Source of the DNA: Acidobacteriota bacterium
GTDB taxonomy: Bacteria; Acidobacteriota; Terriglobia; Terriglobales; Acidobacteriaceae
Reading direction: 5' to 3'
Assembly: GCA_018268895.1 (NCBI GenBank)
Contig: JAFDVP010000001.1
Location: 1,302,001 to 1,366,000 of the forward strand
Length of the DNA: 64,000 nt
The notes beneath the pieces are model-generated. The model saw only the letters and a list, made by a program, of their open reading frames with translations. It was not told the origin of the DNA and searched no databases. The translations under genes were made by a program, and so were the position numbers. Positions 9,479 to 17,958 of the stretch are shown one piece after another (positions within the stretch are counted from its first letter, which is position 1; each line of letters starts with the position of its first letter).

Positions 9479-10207
9479 ATGCGGCGAGTCGCAATTGTTC
9501 CTATACTAGCGTTTCTCCTGGCATCGCTGAGCGGCTGCCGCTCGGACAAGCCCGGCATACAACCGCCAGATGCAGGCGCTGACACAACAAGGAACGAAGC
9601 AAGCCCCTCTTTGGTTCCCTCAATGTCCGGCAACGATCAGCAAAACGACCCTCGTCCACGCATCGTCTGTTTTGGCGATAGCCTCACGGCCGGTTACGGT
9701 ACCGATCCCGGCCAGAGCTATCCCGATTACCTTCAGAGCGATTTGGACAGGAAGGGATACTCCTACCGGGTTGTCAATGCGGGCATAAGCGGCAACACGA
9801 CCAAAGATGGCGTCGACCGTGTTGCCTCGATCATCGCGATGAAGCCTGCACTGGTCGTGGTGGAGTTTGGCGGCAACGACGGTCTGCGTGGTCTGCGCAT
9901 CGCAGATACTCGCGCCAACCTCGACAAGATCGTCTCCACGCTCAAGGAAAGCGGGACAAAGGTTGTGCTGGCAGGCATCACGCTTCCACCCGACTACGGT
10001 CCCGACTACATCAAGCAGTTCAACGAGACGTATACTTTGCTCGCCGATAAGTACCGCGTCCCCATGCTGCCCTTCCTGCTCAAGGGAATCTTCGGGGTCG
10101 ATGGCATGATGCAGGCCGACCGTACGCACGCCACCTCCGAGGGAAACAAGGTTGTGGCGCAGAATGTCCTTTCGCTGATCCAGCCCTTGTTGAAGAAGAC
10201 GCCTTAG
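9479..10207 (+). CDS. TesA-like SGNH hydrolase (arylesterase/lysophospholipase), lipoprotein
   Basis: A 242-residue serine esterase of the TesA/EstA group. The N-terminus is a lipoprotein signal with lipobox LSGC, giving a lipidated Cys20. The four SGNH blocks are present: GDS with Ser68, the Gly near 105 in AGISGNTT, GGND with Asn133, and the catalytic Asp214-His217 pair in DRTH. It should hydrolyse acyl esters or lysophospholipids on the outer face of a membrane. The E. coli counterpart is periplasmic and soluble, so the lipid anchor is a difference. It ends convergently with truB, their stop codons sharing the bases TTAG at 10204-10207. Confidence 0.9.
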   Translation: MRRVAIVPILAFLLASLSGCRSDKPGIQPPDAGADTTRNEASPSLVPSMSGNDQQNDPRPRIVCFGDSLTAGYGTDPGQSYPDYLQSDLDRKGYSYRVVNAGISGNTTKDGVDRVASIIAMKPALVVVEFGGNDGLRGLRIADTRANLDKIVSTLKESGTKVVLAGITLPPDYGPDYIKQFNETYTLLADKYRVPMLPFLLKGIFGVDGMMQADRTHATSEGNKVVAQNVLSLIQPLLKKTP

Positions 10208-11076
10208 CCTATGACAACGACTGGCTGCATCAGTGTTCCCGCAACGCGGCGACCGATCGCGAGCAGGTCAGCGGGGCTGGTAAAAATCTTCACCAGCGGC
10301 GATTGAGAGAAGTCAGGCAGGTTGACCTGCATTCCATTGCGCAGCTTCCCTGCCGTATGGTCGTCTACCGTAACGCATGGCATCTCCGGCAGAAGCGTCC
10401 GTGGGTGCGGAAGCCGCGCCTGAATCGTGTCAGGTGTGAGCATTTTGAGTTCATCCATCGTAATCGCCTGCTCCAGCGTAAAAGGACCAGCCTGGGTCCG
10501 CCTCAGAGAAGACAGGTGCGCGCCGCATCCTGCAAGCTGCCCAAGTTCGTGAGCGACGGAGCGGACATAGCCTCCGGCGGAGACGCGCATCGTGAAGGTC
10601 GCCTCATCGCCTGCAAGCGACTCCAGTTCGAAGCTGTGAACCGTGATGCGCGCCGGTTTGACTGGCACCTCTGCTCCGGCGCGGGCCAGCTTATGCGCAG
10701 GGACGCCTTGAATCTTCTTTGCGGAGTAGATGGGAGGGACCTGGTCGATCTCGCCATGAAAGCGCTTTGCCAACTCTCGCAGAGCATCGAGAGCAAGCGT
10801 CAGAGAAACCGGCTCCGCCGTCGCTTCACCCTCCGCGTCAAAGGTGTCGGTTGCGAAACCGAAGCGTATCCTGCCTTCGTAGCTCTTCTCCGCAGCGCCA
10901 AAGAACTGCGCCAGCCGTGTGTATTTGCCCAGCAGGAGTGGCAATACTCCTGTCGCCATCGGATCGAGCGTTCCCATGTGCCCGATCGAACGCTCGCCAG
11001 ACGCGCGTCGCACGACGGCAACCACATCGTGAGATGTCATACCGGCAGGTTTGTCGATTACAAGAAGTCCATTCAT
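10204..11076 (-). CDS. truB: tRNA pseudouridine-55 synthase
   Basis: Converts U55 of the tRNA T-loop to pseudouridine. The 290-residue protein begins with MNGLLVIDKPAGMTSHD and carries the catalytic GTLDPMATG motif at 35-43, with Asp38 as the nucleophile. The family KxxKxQGVPAHKLARAG-type segment and a C-terminal PUA-like extension follow. In many bacteria truB sits with rbfA and infB; here it stands alone downstream of folE on the same strand (20-base gap), which suggests an unusual transcriptional partner rather than an altered function. Confidence 0.94.
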   Translation of the reverse strand: MNGLLVIDKPAGMTSHDVVAVVRRASGERSIGHMGTLDPMATGVLPLLLGKYTRLAQFFGAAEKSYEGRIRFGFATDTFDAEGEATAEPVSLTLALDALRELAKRFHGEIDQVPPIYSAKKIQGVPAHKLARAGAEVPVKPARITVHSFELESLAGDEATFTMRVSAGGYVRSVAHELGQLAGCGAHLSSLRRTQAGPFTLEQAITMDELKMLTPDTIQARLPHPRTLLPEMPCVTVDDHTAGKLRNGMQVNLPDFSQSPLVKIFTSPADLLAIGRRVAGTLMQPVVVIG

Positions 11077-11096
11077 CCCATCGCTTAGTTTACCGG

Positions 11097-11744
11097 CTAA
11101 ACACCGTTGCCGCTGCGCCTGACAAGCGAGAGAAACTCATTGCGGGTCTGCAACTGTGTCTTGAAGACGCCAAGCATGGCCGAGGTGACAGTGCTTGAGT
11201 GCTGCTTCTCGACTCCACGCATCATCATGCACAGATGCTGCGCCTCCAGAATGACGGCGACCCCCTGGGGATTGATCGCCTCGGTGATGGCTTCGCCGAT
11301 CTGTCGCGTCAGCCTCTCCTGCACCTGCAAGCGACGGGCGAAGACGTCGACCAGCCTCGGAATCTTGCTGAGACCGATAACCTTTCCATTCGGAACATAG
11401 GCAACATGGGCCTTGCCAAAGAATGGCAGCAGGTGGTGCTCGCACATGGAGAAAAACTCGACATCTTTGACGATCACCATCTCGTCATAGTCAACGTCGA
11501 AGAGTGCTTCGTGCAGAACATTCGTGATGTTCATGTTGTAGCCCCGCGTCAGAAAGGCCATCGCCTTCTCCATACGCTCGGGTGTACGGATAAGACCATC
11601 GCGGGTGGGATCTTCACCTATACGGGCGAGAATCTCCCGGTACAGGTCCTGCGTGGAGAACTCGGAGAGTGCAGGCGCTTCAAGCGCTGTATTTATGCCG
11701 GCCATAGTGTGGGCCTTTCTGATAATTTCCTGTTTGCCGCTCAT
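11097..11744 (-). CDS. folE: GTP cyclohydrolase I
   Basis: Converts GTP to 7,8-dihydroneopterin triphosphate, the common precursor of folate, tetrahydrobiopterin and queuosine. Zinc ligands Cys101, His104 (in [10 protein letters not shown]) and Cys172 (in HLCMMMRG) are intact. The 215-residue start at 11744 overlaps the stop of the upstream PTPS gene by four bases; an internal ATG 13 codons later is an alternative. The tight overlap with two PTPS genes shows that in this organism folE is expressed for pterin synthesis beyond folate. Confidence 0.95.
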   Translation of the reverse strand: MSGKQEIIRKAHTMAGINTALEAPALSEFSTQDLYREILARIGEDPTRDGLIRTPERMEKAMAFLTRGYNMNITNVLHEALFDVDYDEMVIVKDVEFFSMCEHHLLPFFGKAHVAYVPNGKVIGLSKIPRLVDVFARRLQVQERLTRQIGEAITEAINPQGVAVILEAQHLCMMMRGVEKQHSSTVTSAMLGVFKTQLQTRNEFLSLVRRSGNGV

Positions 11745-12169
11745 AGTGCCCCGTCGGGAGGAATCGCCCCACCGGCGTAATCAAATGAATTGTTGCTGGT
11801 CTCCTCGACGTGAATCCGCTCCAGGTGGGCCATGGGAAAACCGGCAAAGATGCGATGAACCTCTATGGATAGATTCTCCGTAGTCGAAACACGATTCGCA
11901 AAAGGTGAAAGTGTGTTGAGATTCGTGTGATCGAAGCGATCAAGAAGATTTGTCTTCGCAAAGGCATCGAGATCACCCAGGTTGCAGACCATGCCCGTCA
12001 TAGGGTTCACCTGGCCGCTAAAGGTAACCTCCACGGTGTAGTTATGACCGTGGCCATGTGGATTGTTGCACTTGCCGTAAACTTCGCGATTGTGTGACTC
12101 ATTGTACGCATCGCTATGCAGCCGATGCGAAGCGCTGAAGTGATAGCGGCGCGAAAGATAGGCCTTCAT
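11741..12169 (-). CDS. 6-pyruvoyltetrahydropterin synthase-like protein, copy 2
   Basis: A 142-residue T-fold enzyme predicted to act on dihydroneopterin triphosphate. Zinc histidines are His15, His40 and His42; the catalytic Cys34 lies in [11 protein letters not shown], and DH at 80-81 and the substrate-binding Glu in VEETSN (122-123) are present. The Cys-x5-HGH spacing is that of animal PTPS, whereas E. coli QueD has Cys-x3-HGH, so tetrahydrobiopterin synthesis is as likely as queuosine synthesis. It overlaps its paralogue upstream and folE downstream by four bases each. The exact product cannot be settled from sequence. Confidence 0.85.
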   Translation of the reverse strand: MKAYLSRRYHFSASHRLHSDAYNESHNREVYGKCNNPHGHGHNYTVEVTFSGQVNPMTGMVCNLGDLDAFAKTNLLDRFDHTNLNTLSPFANRVSTTENLSIEVHRIFAGFPMAHLERIHVEETSNNSFDYAGGAIPPDGAL

Positions 12170-12588
12170 GCCTGCTCTCCCTTTTCCCCGTAAAAATCCG
12201 CAAAGAGATCGGGCATCTCGTAGACGCGCACACGATGCAGGCGCGCGTTGGGAATCTTGTCATCAAGCCGGTTCCAGATGGCGATAGCGATATTTTCAGT
12301 CGTAGGAATCGAGGTGCGGAACTCCGGCACCTCAAGGTTCAGGTGGCGATGATCGTAGACGCCGACGACCTCCCGATCGAGGATGTCTTTCAACTTCTTC
12401 AGATCGACGACAAATCCCGAGACGGGATCCACTTCGCCCGCCACCGTGACTTCAAGCGTGTAGTTGTGGCCGTGGCCATTGCGATTGGCGCACTTGCCAA
12501 AGACACGCTGGTTCTCCTGTTCGCTCCAACTGTCCACCCAGTAGTAATGTGCAGAGGAGAATTCCGCCTTACGCGTAAGAAATATCAT
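12166..12588 (-). CDS. 6-pyruvoyltetrahydropterin synthase-like protein, copy 1
   Basis: First gene of a three-gene pterin operon. The 140-residue protein has zinc histidines His14, His39 and His41, catalytic Cys33 in GKCANRNGHGH, DH at 79-80, the PTTENIA motif at 95-101 and Glu124 in VYEMPD. Like its neighbour it uses the animal-type Cys-x5-HGH spacing. The two copies are clearly paralogous but well diverged, which argues for different roles, perhaps different substrates or a mixed hexamer. All catalytic residues are kept in both, so neither looks decayed. Confidence 0.85.
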   Translation of the reverse strand: MIFLTRKAEFSSAHYYWVDSWSEQENQRVFGKCANRNGHGHNYTLEVTVAGEVDPVSGFVVDLKKLKDILDREVVGVYDHRHLNLEVPEFRTSIPTTENIAIAIWNRLDDKIPNARLHRVRVYEMPDLFADFYGEKGEQA

Positions 12589-12643
12589 TCTTTACTCTCA
12601 ACTTGTTTTGATACCTCATTAGACTCAGCAGATGTCTTTGAGG

Positions 12644-13723
12644 TTACAGACCGGTCTTATAGCTGCGTCCCTTCCAAGTCACCGACCTGTGGAGCCGGTG
12701 GTGGATCGTGCTTCGACTCAGCAGAAATACAAACAAAGGCACACCGAGAATAGAGATCGCAACATCAAATGCCGGAAAGTTCGACCGCGTCACTCTTGCA
12801 TAGAAACGCCAGAGCGTTCGCGCCCATATCAGCAGCAACGCTCCCCGCTGCCAGTTTACGAGCCATGGAACACCAAGCGCCAGCGCAGGCAGTCCGAAGA
12901 AGAGCACCAGATCGAGGACACGCCACGCGGCCAGATAGAGCGGCCGGGGAAAAAGCACTGCAAGGTTCTTGGTCCAGCCTTCAATCATGTCCGTTGTCGT
13001 GCGATACATACGGGTTGAGAGCGCGTCGGGAGCATAGCGGAAGCGGATAGGATGACGACCTCGCTTGAAGTTACGGGCCAGCGCAACATCTTCAAGCACG
13101 TCTTTACCGACGGCGCGATGGCCGCCGACAGAAAAGTATGCATCGCTCTTGACCAGCAGGAATTGGCCGTTTGCCGCGGCGATGCGACGCTCAGGATCGT
13201 TGACCTCCTTCATCCTGTAGACACTGGCAAGCTCCGAAAACACGAGAGGCATCACGCTGCGCTGCCAGAAGCCGGTCACAAGCTGTCGAGGCGAGTAAGA
13301 GAGCAGCTCAACGTTGTGGCGCTCAGCTTCACGGATCGAGCGCGAAAGATCATTCGTCTCGTGAACGGTATCGGCATCGGTAAAAAGCAGCCACGCTCCC
13401 TGCGCGGCCTGGGCGCCAGCCCAGCAGGCGTTATTCTTGCCGGTGAAGCCCCCTCGTGCGCTCAGGTCGAGTGAGGGTGCGTCGATCACAACAATCCCAG
13501 CCTGTTTTGCAGCGAGATTCGTAGCGATGTCGCGGGTCGAGTCGGTTGAGTCGTCGTTGACGACGATAAGCTCCCAGTGACGCCCCAGCTCGAAGCCGGG
13601 TTCGGACTGACTAACCAACGAACCAAGGCAGGCAGGCAACGACGCCTCTTCGTTGCGCGCCGGCACGATCACGGAGAGTTCCATCTCCTGTTTTTGTTTG
13701 TCCTTTTCTGCGTCCTGGGTCAC
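12644..13723 (-). CDS. Family 2 glycosyltransferase with C-terminal membrane segments
   Basis: A 359-residue GT-A glycosyltransferase resembling HpnB-type proteins. The nucleotide-sugar site VVNDDSTDS is at 55-63, and the metal-binding DAD at 116-118 in FTDADT. An ED motif (GKDVLEDVALARNFKRG) follows around 205, then one to three hydrophobic helices near the C-terminus that should anchor it to the inner membrane. The donor and acceptor are unknown. It starts only a few dozen bases from the divergent TlpA-like gene. An internal ATG 13 codons in is an alternative start. Confidence 0.82.
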   Translation of the reverse strand: MTQDAEKDKQKQEMELSVIVPARNEEASLPACLGSLVSQSEPGFELGRHWELIVVNDDSTDSTRDIATNLAAKQAGIVVIDAPSLDLSARGGFTGKNNACWAGAQAAQGAWLLFTDADTVHETNDLSRSIREAERHNVELLSYSPRQLVTGFWQRSVMPLVFSELASVYRMKEVNDPERRIAAANGQFLLVKSDAYFSVGGHRAVGKDVLEDVALARNFKRGRHPIRFRYAPDALSTRMYRTTTDMIEGWTKNLAVLFPRPLYLAAWRVLDLVLFFGLPALALGVPWLVNWQRGALLLIWARTLWRFYARVTRSNFPAFDVAISILGVPLFVFLLSRSTIHHRLHRSVTWKGRSYKTGL

Positions 13724-13754
13724 GACTTCGTATTATAGGAAGGTGGAGGCTTCG

Positions 13755-14243
13755 GTGCAGAGAGGGTTACTAGCGTTGGCGTTGATACTGTCTGCGATCA
13801 TATCGACCGGTTGCGATCGGGGGCAGCACCCCGAACGGGTAAATAAGGCCGCTCCTCAGTTTTCGATCAGCGATGGGTCGCAGTCGGCGGACCTCTCGAA
13901 GTTCCGGGGCAAGGTGGTTCTGCTCAACTTCTGGGCCTCGTGGTGCGCACCCTGTATCGATGAGCTTCCATCGTTAATGGAACTGCATCGACAAATGCCG
14001 CAGATAGAGATCGTCACGATCAGCATGGATGAAGACCCCGAGGCTTACCAGCGGTTCATGACAAAGAACCACATCGGCCTGCTCGCCGTCCGCGATCCTT
14101 CTCAAAAGATCCAGACGATGTACGGCACGGTACAGATTCCCGAGACCTATGTCATCGACCGGCAAGGCATGTTGCGACGTAAATTCGTCTCTGCGCAGAA
14201 CTGGACCAGCCCTGAGATCGTGGAGTACTTGTCGAAGCTCTAG
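13755..14243 (+). CDS. TlpA/ResA-type thiol-disulfide lipoprotein
   Basis: A membrane-anchored thioredoxin-fold protein of about 162 residues. I chose GTG at 13755 because GGAGG (13745-13749) lies five bases upstream and the resulting N-terminus is a clean lipoprotein signal, MQRGLLALAL... ending in ISTGC with Cys20. An in-frame ATG at 13653 would overlap the opposite gene and spoil the signal. The active site WCAPC gives Cys64 and Cys67. Such proteins reduce or oxidise exported cysteines, for example in cytochrome c maturation; no ccm gene is near, so its partner is unknown. It converges on the HAD gene with a four-base overlap. Confidence 0.85.
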   Translation: MQRGLLALALILSAIISTGCDRGQHPERVNKAAPQFSISDGSQSADLSKFRGKVVLLNFWASWCAPCIDELPSLMELHRQMPQIEIVTISMDEDPEAYQRFMTKNHIGLLAVRDPSQKIQTMYGTVQIPETYVIDRQGMLRRKFVSAQNWTSPEIVEYLSKL

Positions 14244-14851
14244 CCCTGCGACGATCGCACAGGCGACCAGACCTTGCGAATATCGTGGCTGCGCATTCCG
14301 GCACGGCGAGCTGCCTCGAGTCCTTCGTCGGAGTCTTCAAAGACGATGACGCGGTCGGGCTTTACGCGCATGCGGCGCGCCGCCTCGATATAAACGTCTG
14401 GGGCAGGCTTTGCATGCTTCACATCGTCGGCGGTGACAATGGTGTAGAAGAGCGGCCGCAGACGGGTAGCGATCAGGGTGGCTTCGACGTTTTTCCTAAT
14501 ACCGTTGGACGCGACTGCCATGGGGACCTTCCCGAACCAGTCGCGGGCGACGTCGGTCACAACCTTAATCTCCTGGATGAGGTTTATACCCGCAAGATAA
14601 GCTTCATTAACGCGTTCATAGAAATCAGATCTGACCAGAGATTCGACCTTGAAGTCGGCCTCGTATGCGTCCAGAAGATCTTCCGGTCCTAGTCCGTGGC
14701 GCGGGTGATACCACTCGGGAGGCATCGTCAGGCCCAGCGGCGCGAGAGCCTCCTGAATGGAGTAGAGGTGCGCACTGGCGCTATCGACCAACGTACCGTC
14801 GCAATCGAAAACGAGCGCGTCGAACGTGCCGTTCTCAAGAGCAAAGGACAT
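14240..14851 (-). CDS. HAD-superfamily phosphatase (beta-phosphoglucomutase-like)
   Basis: A roughly 203-residue haloacid-dehalogenase hydrolase with a helical cap of subclass I. Nucleophile Asp16 and acid/base Asp18 are in FDCDGTLVDS; the Thr/Ser motif II is VASNG; motifs III and IV are KPAPDVYIEAA and VFEDSDEGLEAA. The start at 14851 (MSFALENG) is preferred to an upstream ATG at 14884 that would add eleven unrelated residues. The family includes phosphoglycolate and sugar phosphatases as well as mutases; substrate cannot be assigned here. Its stop overlaps that of the convergent TlpA-like gene. Confidence 0.85.
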   Translation of the reverse strand: MSFALENGTFDALVFDCDGTLVDSASAHLYSIQEALAPLGLTMPPEWYHPRHGLGPEDLLDAYEADFKVESLVRSDFYERVNEAYLAGINLIQEIKVVTDVARDWFGKVPMAVASNGIRKNVEATLIATRLRPLFYTIVTADDVKHAKPAPDVYIEAARRMRVKPDRVIVFEDSDEGLEAARRAGMRSHDIRKVWSPVRSSQG

Positions 14852-15091
14852 GGTGCTTTGAATTCTACTTGCCGGAAATATCAAGGTTCACCCATCCACA
14901 CCAAAATGCGCAAAGGATTACAAATAAAGGTTTTATTTGGATGGCTGTAGATGGTCGAAGGATTCAGGTTTCTTCCGCACGAACCGGCAATTCAAGAACG
15001 GGCAGGTTTTGCACAGTCAAGCCGAGAAAATCCTGCAAAATGTGCGGATTCCCTGGCTGCGCAGCGTTTGAAACATTTTCCTGGTGAATGC

Positions 15092-15868
15092 TTACTGGTT
15101 GACTCCGCTGGCGAGGAAGCCTCCGTCGACGACGAGGATCTCTCCGGTCACGAAGGTGGAGGCATCGCTGGCGAGGTAGATAGCAGCACCGATCAGCTCT
15201 TCGGTTTTGCCAAAGCGTCCCATCGGGGTGCGCATAAGAAGTTCCTGGCCGCGGGGGCTTTCGTCGAGCAGCTTCTGATTGAGTGCGGTGCGGAAGACTC
15301 CCGGGGCGATGGCGTTGACGGTGACACCGCGCGAGCTCCACTCGACGGCCAGCGACTTCGTGAGCGCCGCGACTGCTGCCTTGCTGGTGGCGTAGGCGGT
15401 GACTTCCTTGAGCGAAACAAAGGAGTTGAGCGACGCGATATTGATGATGCGTCCGTACCCGCGGTCGAGCATGTGCTTGCCGAAGATCTGGCAGGCGCGC
15501 AGGGTCCCGGTCACGTTGGTGTCCATGATGTCGTTCCACGTCTCCTCGGAGACGGTGAGAGTGGGCTCGCGCTTGATCTTGCCGGCCGAGTTGATGAGGA
15601 TGTCGACCTTGCCGAACTCCTTGAGGGTGCCATCGAGAAGAGCTTCGAGCGAGGCGCGATCGCCGACGTCGGAGGCAAGACGGAGGGAGCGGCGGCCTTT
15701 GGCTTCGATGGCCTTCGCGGCCTCTTCGACCTGTTCGGCGCGACGCGAGGTGGCGACGACATCTGCTCCCGATTCCGCGAGTCCGATCGCCATTGCCAGG
15801 CCGATGCCTGAGGTTCCACCTACCACTACGGCTGTCTTACCGGTCAGATCGAACAACGAGTGCGCCAT
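15092..15868 (-). CDS. Short-chain dehydrogenase/reductase of the uronate/aldonate cluster
   Basis: A 258-residue classical SDR. The NAD(P) loop GGTSGIG is at 17-23, NAG-type motif NSAG at 93-96, catalytic Ser146, Tyr159 and Lys163 (YATSK). The family resemblance is to KduD and 5-ketogluconate reductase. Placed last in the uxaE-gntK-SDR run, it may reduce fructuronate to mannonate, replacing UxuB, or interconvert keto-gluconate and gluconate for GntK. These are inferences from context. Eighteen bases separate it from gntK, so they are probably cotranscribed. Confidence 0.85.
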   Translation of the reverse strand: MAHSLFDLTGKTAVVVGGTSGIGLAMAIGLAESGADVVATSRRAEQVEEAAKAIEAKGRRSLRLASDVGDRASLEALLDGTLKEFGKVDILINSAGKIKREPTLTVSEETWNDIMDTNVTGTLRACQIFGKHMLDRGYGRIINIASLNSFVSLKEVTAYATSKAAVAALTKSLAVEWSSRGVTVNAIAPGVFRTALNQKLLDESPRGQELLMRTPMGRFGKTEELIGAAIYLASDASTFVTGEILVVDGGFLASGVNQ

Positions 15869-15886
15869 GAAAATTTCTCTCCTTTA

Positions 15887-16393
15887 CTAATTCGTCTTAG
15901 TGCCTGCGGATATCTGTTCCAAGATGGTGTCGACGACCACTTCCGGGGCACGATCATTCACTATACGCAAAGCGTCGGCCGGGGGTTCGAGCGTATCGAA
16001 CTGACTTTTGAGCAGGTTGGGGTTCATAAACTCGTGATGCCGTGCTGCAAGCCGCTCAGTGAGAAGCTCAGGTGAGCCATCGAGCCAAACGAAATGAATT
16101 GCACTTTCAGGCATACCAGAGGCCAGCGTGTCACGATACTTCTGCTTGAGGGCGGAGCAAGCGAGGATGCCGCTCTTCTGCTCCTTGAACCATCCCCGCA
16201 TGAGCTGGTTGAGAGTCTCTAGCCAGGGCTGGCGGTCGTTGTCGTTGAGGGGATGACCTGAGGCCATCTTCTGTTTGTTGGCGGGCGGGTGGTAGTCGTC
16301 GGCATCGGCGAAGACTGCACCGGTGCGCTGCGCCAGCAACTCACCGATGGTGGATTTGCCGGAGCCGGTGACTCCCATAAGAACGACGATCAT
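15887..16393 (-). CDS. gntK: Gluconokinase
   Basis: Phosphorylates gluconate to 6-phosphogluconate. The 168-residue protein has the P-loop GVTGSGKS at 7-14, the ADDYHPPANKQKM substrate segment typical of GntK (about 31-43), and ACSALKQKYRD. Length equals the family norm. Its presence between uxaE and an SDR suggests that the cluster handles aldonates as well as uronates; I recall a similar mixture in the Thermotoga maritima UxaE locus. The upstream spacer carries one copy of a dispersed repeat. Confidence 0.93.
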   Translation of the reverse strand: MIVVLMGVTGSGKSTIGELLAQRTGAVFADADDYHPPANKQKMASGHPLNDNDRQPWLETLNQLMRGWFKEQKSGILACSALKQKYRDTLASGMPESAIHFVWLDGSPELLTERLAARHHEFMNPNLLKSQFDTLEPPADALRIVNDRAPEVVVDTILEQISAGTKTN

Positions 16394-16437
16394 TTGGCCA
16401 CGACCCGGTTCGCGACTCGGAGGACGAGCGGCGGAGA

Positions 16438-16478
16438 AGCAGATCTCTCCACTCCGCTGCGCTTCGGTCGAGATGACA
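16438..16478 (+). repeat. Dispersed intergenic repeat, copy A
   Basis: AGCAGATCTCTCCACTCCGC begins a 41-base element that ends in GAGATGACA. It shares a framework (AGCA.AT.C.TCCAC..CGC...TGCGCTTC....GATGACA) with copies at 17889-17925 and 20198-20242. All three are intergenic. I remember repeats of this look in Acidobacteriaceae genomes, but could not search. Confidence 0.6.
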
Positions 16479-16511
16479 CATCATTGGAGGGACACGGATA
16501 TTGCATCGTTC

Positions 16512-17780
16512 TTATGATCCCAGAAAGACGGGGCGGATGTGTCGATCAAAGAGGTTCGTGGTGACATTTCTTGCAACCACCTCTTCGTTGGCCTCTAGGG
16601 CCTTCAGGTAGCGGTCGCCCATCCTGGCCGCCACCTTGAAGCCGACGTGCAGGAGCTGGCGCAGGCTGGCGTTGTAGGCAGGGTTGGACTGATCGTGGCG
16701 CAGGGCAGAGACGAACTGCTCGCTCGTCCAGCCGTCGACCTGATCGGGTGTGGGCAGTTTGGCAACGTCGATGTCGATGACGGTAGCGTAGGGCGCGCAG
16801 AGCTCTTCGCGGTGGCCGTGGGCTTCGCGGTAGACCTCCTTTGCGATGGCGAGGCCGGAGCCACCCGCCTCGGCGAGACCGATGACCTCCTCGAGCCAGG
16901 TCGTACCAGCGGTCTTCAGGTGAACACCTGCGCCTGACTTCTTGACCGCATCGTGGATGGCCTTGTAGATGGAAAACTTGTCGGACCCAGAGTGAACGCT
17001 GAGCTTGAGGCTGGCAGGCAGACCGTAGGTCTTGACGGCGAAGGCGATGGCGGCGATGTCCTCGTTGAACTCTCGGGCGAACTGCTGGACGTCGCCGACG
17101 TAGTCGACGCCCTTGTTGAAGCGGCCAGTGAACTTGGGCGCAATGGTCTGAATGGGAATCTTCTCGTCGGCGATAGCTGCAAGGATGATGAGCAGCTCGA
17201 CGGGGGTCTGCGGCGAATCGGTCTCGTCCATGGAGACCTCGGGGATGAAGTTGGCCGCGCCCTTCTTTTCGACGAGGAAACGGTAGATACGTCCGGCGTC
17301 CTGCACGGCGGCGAGGAACTTGTTGGCCACCCCGGCGACGAAGACGGGGTTTGTATGGAAGGGCTCGGCGATGCCGGGGATGGCGACGGTGCCGATGAGT
17401 TCGGGGTGGCGAGCGACGAAGGTTTCCACGTCGGCCGCGTCGGCGGGCTTGCCGATCATGTCGGCGACATCGAGGGTGAAGAAGTCGCAGGGCGCAAGGA
17501 AGCGTTCGACCGTATTCAGGTTGATATGGTCGGCGTCGAGAAAGTAGGCCTTCTTCCAGCCGAGTTCCTTGACCGCGGCATCGGCGGCCTTGCGTGTCTG
17601 CGCCGGATCGCTGCCGATGATGTTGTGTTCACGGTTGGACTTGTTCCACACCGGAGCGACTTCAACGCCCGCCTCCAGCGCCTTGGCGCATGCGGCGAGC
17701 TGCGCCTTTGCCTGATGGGCGAACCGGTCGCCGACTCCGATTGAAAACCGTGGAAGCTGTCTTACGGTACCGTCACCCAT
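16512..17780 (-). CDS. uxaE: Tagaturonate epimerase
   Basis: A 422-residue protein of the UxaE family, which epimerises tagaturonate to fructuronate so that galacturonate can join the glucuronate branch. Recognisable family segments are WNKSNREHNIIG near the N-terminus, YFLDADHINLNTVERF around 98-113, IPEVSMDETDSPQTP around 193-207 and SVHSGSDKFSIYKAIHD around 261-277. The acidic and histidine residues there probably hold the metal. uxaC lies 2.5 kb downstream on the map and supplies the substrate. The leader has a palindrome AGTGGT-CCA-ACCACT nineteen bases before the start codon. Confidence 0.88.
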   Translation of the reverse strand: MGDGTVRQLPRFSIGVGDRFAHQAKAQLAACAKALEAGVEVAPVWNKSNREHNIIGSDPAQTRKAADAAVKELGWKKAYFLDADHINLNTVERFLAPCDFFTLDVADMIGKPADAADVETFVARHPELIGTVAIPGIAEPFHTNPVFVAGVANKFLAAVQDAGRIYRFLVEKKGAANFIPEVSMDETDSPQTPVELLIILAAIADEKIPIQTIAPKFTGRFNKGVDYVGDVQQFAREFNEDIAAIAFAVKTYGLPASLKLSVHSGSDKFSIYKAIHDAVKKSGAGVHLKTAGTTWLEEVIGLAEAGGSGLAIAKEVYREAHGHREELCAPYATVIDIDVAKLPTPDQVDGWTSEQFVSALRHDQSNPAYNASLRQLLHVGFKVAARMGDRYLKALEANEEVVARNVTTNLFDRHIRPVFLGS

Positions 17781-17798
17781 CTATCAGGCCTCTCTATA

Positions 17799-17814
17799 GT
17801 GGTCCAACCACTTT
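17799..17814. promoter_or_regulatory. FadR/GntR-type operator candidate upstream of uxaE
   Basis: AGTGGTCCAACCACTT holds perfect six-base arms AGTGGT and ACCACT around CCA. TGGT-n3-ACCA is the form used by FadR-subfamily GntR regulators such as PdhR and LldR; ExuR/UxuR use the related TGGT-n2-ACCA. A matching TGGTCGACCA lies upstream of uxaC. No GntR gene is in the window, so the regulator is inferred. Confidence 0.5.
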
Positions 17815-17888
17815 GTATGGATCAGCATACGCACTGATTTGGGTTTGTGCAAACAGCGGTATGAATTTGCGGGGACAATCTGTTGAAC

Positions 17889-17925
17889 AGCAAATCCCTC
17901 CACGCCGCTGCGCTTCAGGATGACA
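17889..17925 (+). repeat. Dispersed intergenic repeat, copy B
   Basis: A 37-base copy starting AGCAAATCCCTCCACGCCGC and ending TTCAGGATGACA, between uxaE and the LarA-like gene. It matches copies A and C over most positions and has the same orientation. Confidence 0.6.
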
Positions 17926-17958
17926 ATTCATGTGAGCGACATTTGAAACCGGACCCCG

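Noticed and set aside
13653..13754. Upstream start for the TlpA-like gene at 13653
   Set aside because: It overlaps the opposite glycosyltransferase gene and hides the lipoprotein signal; GTG 13755 has GGAGG at ideal spacing.
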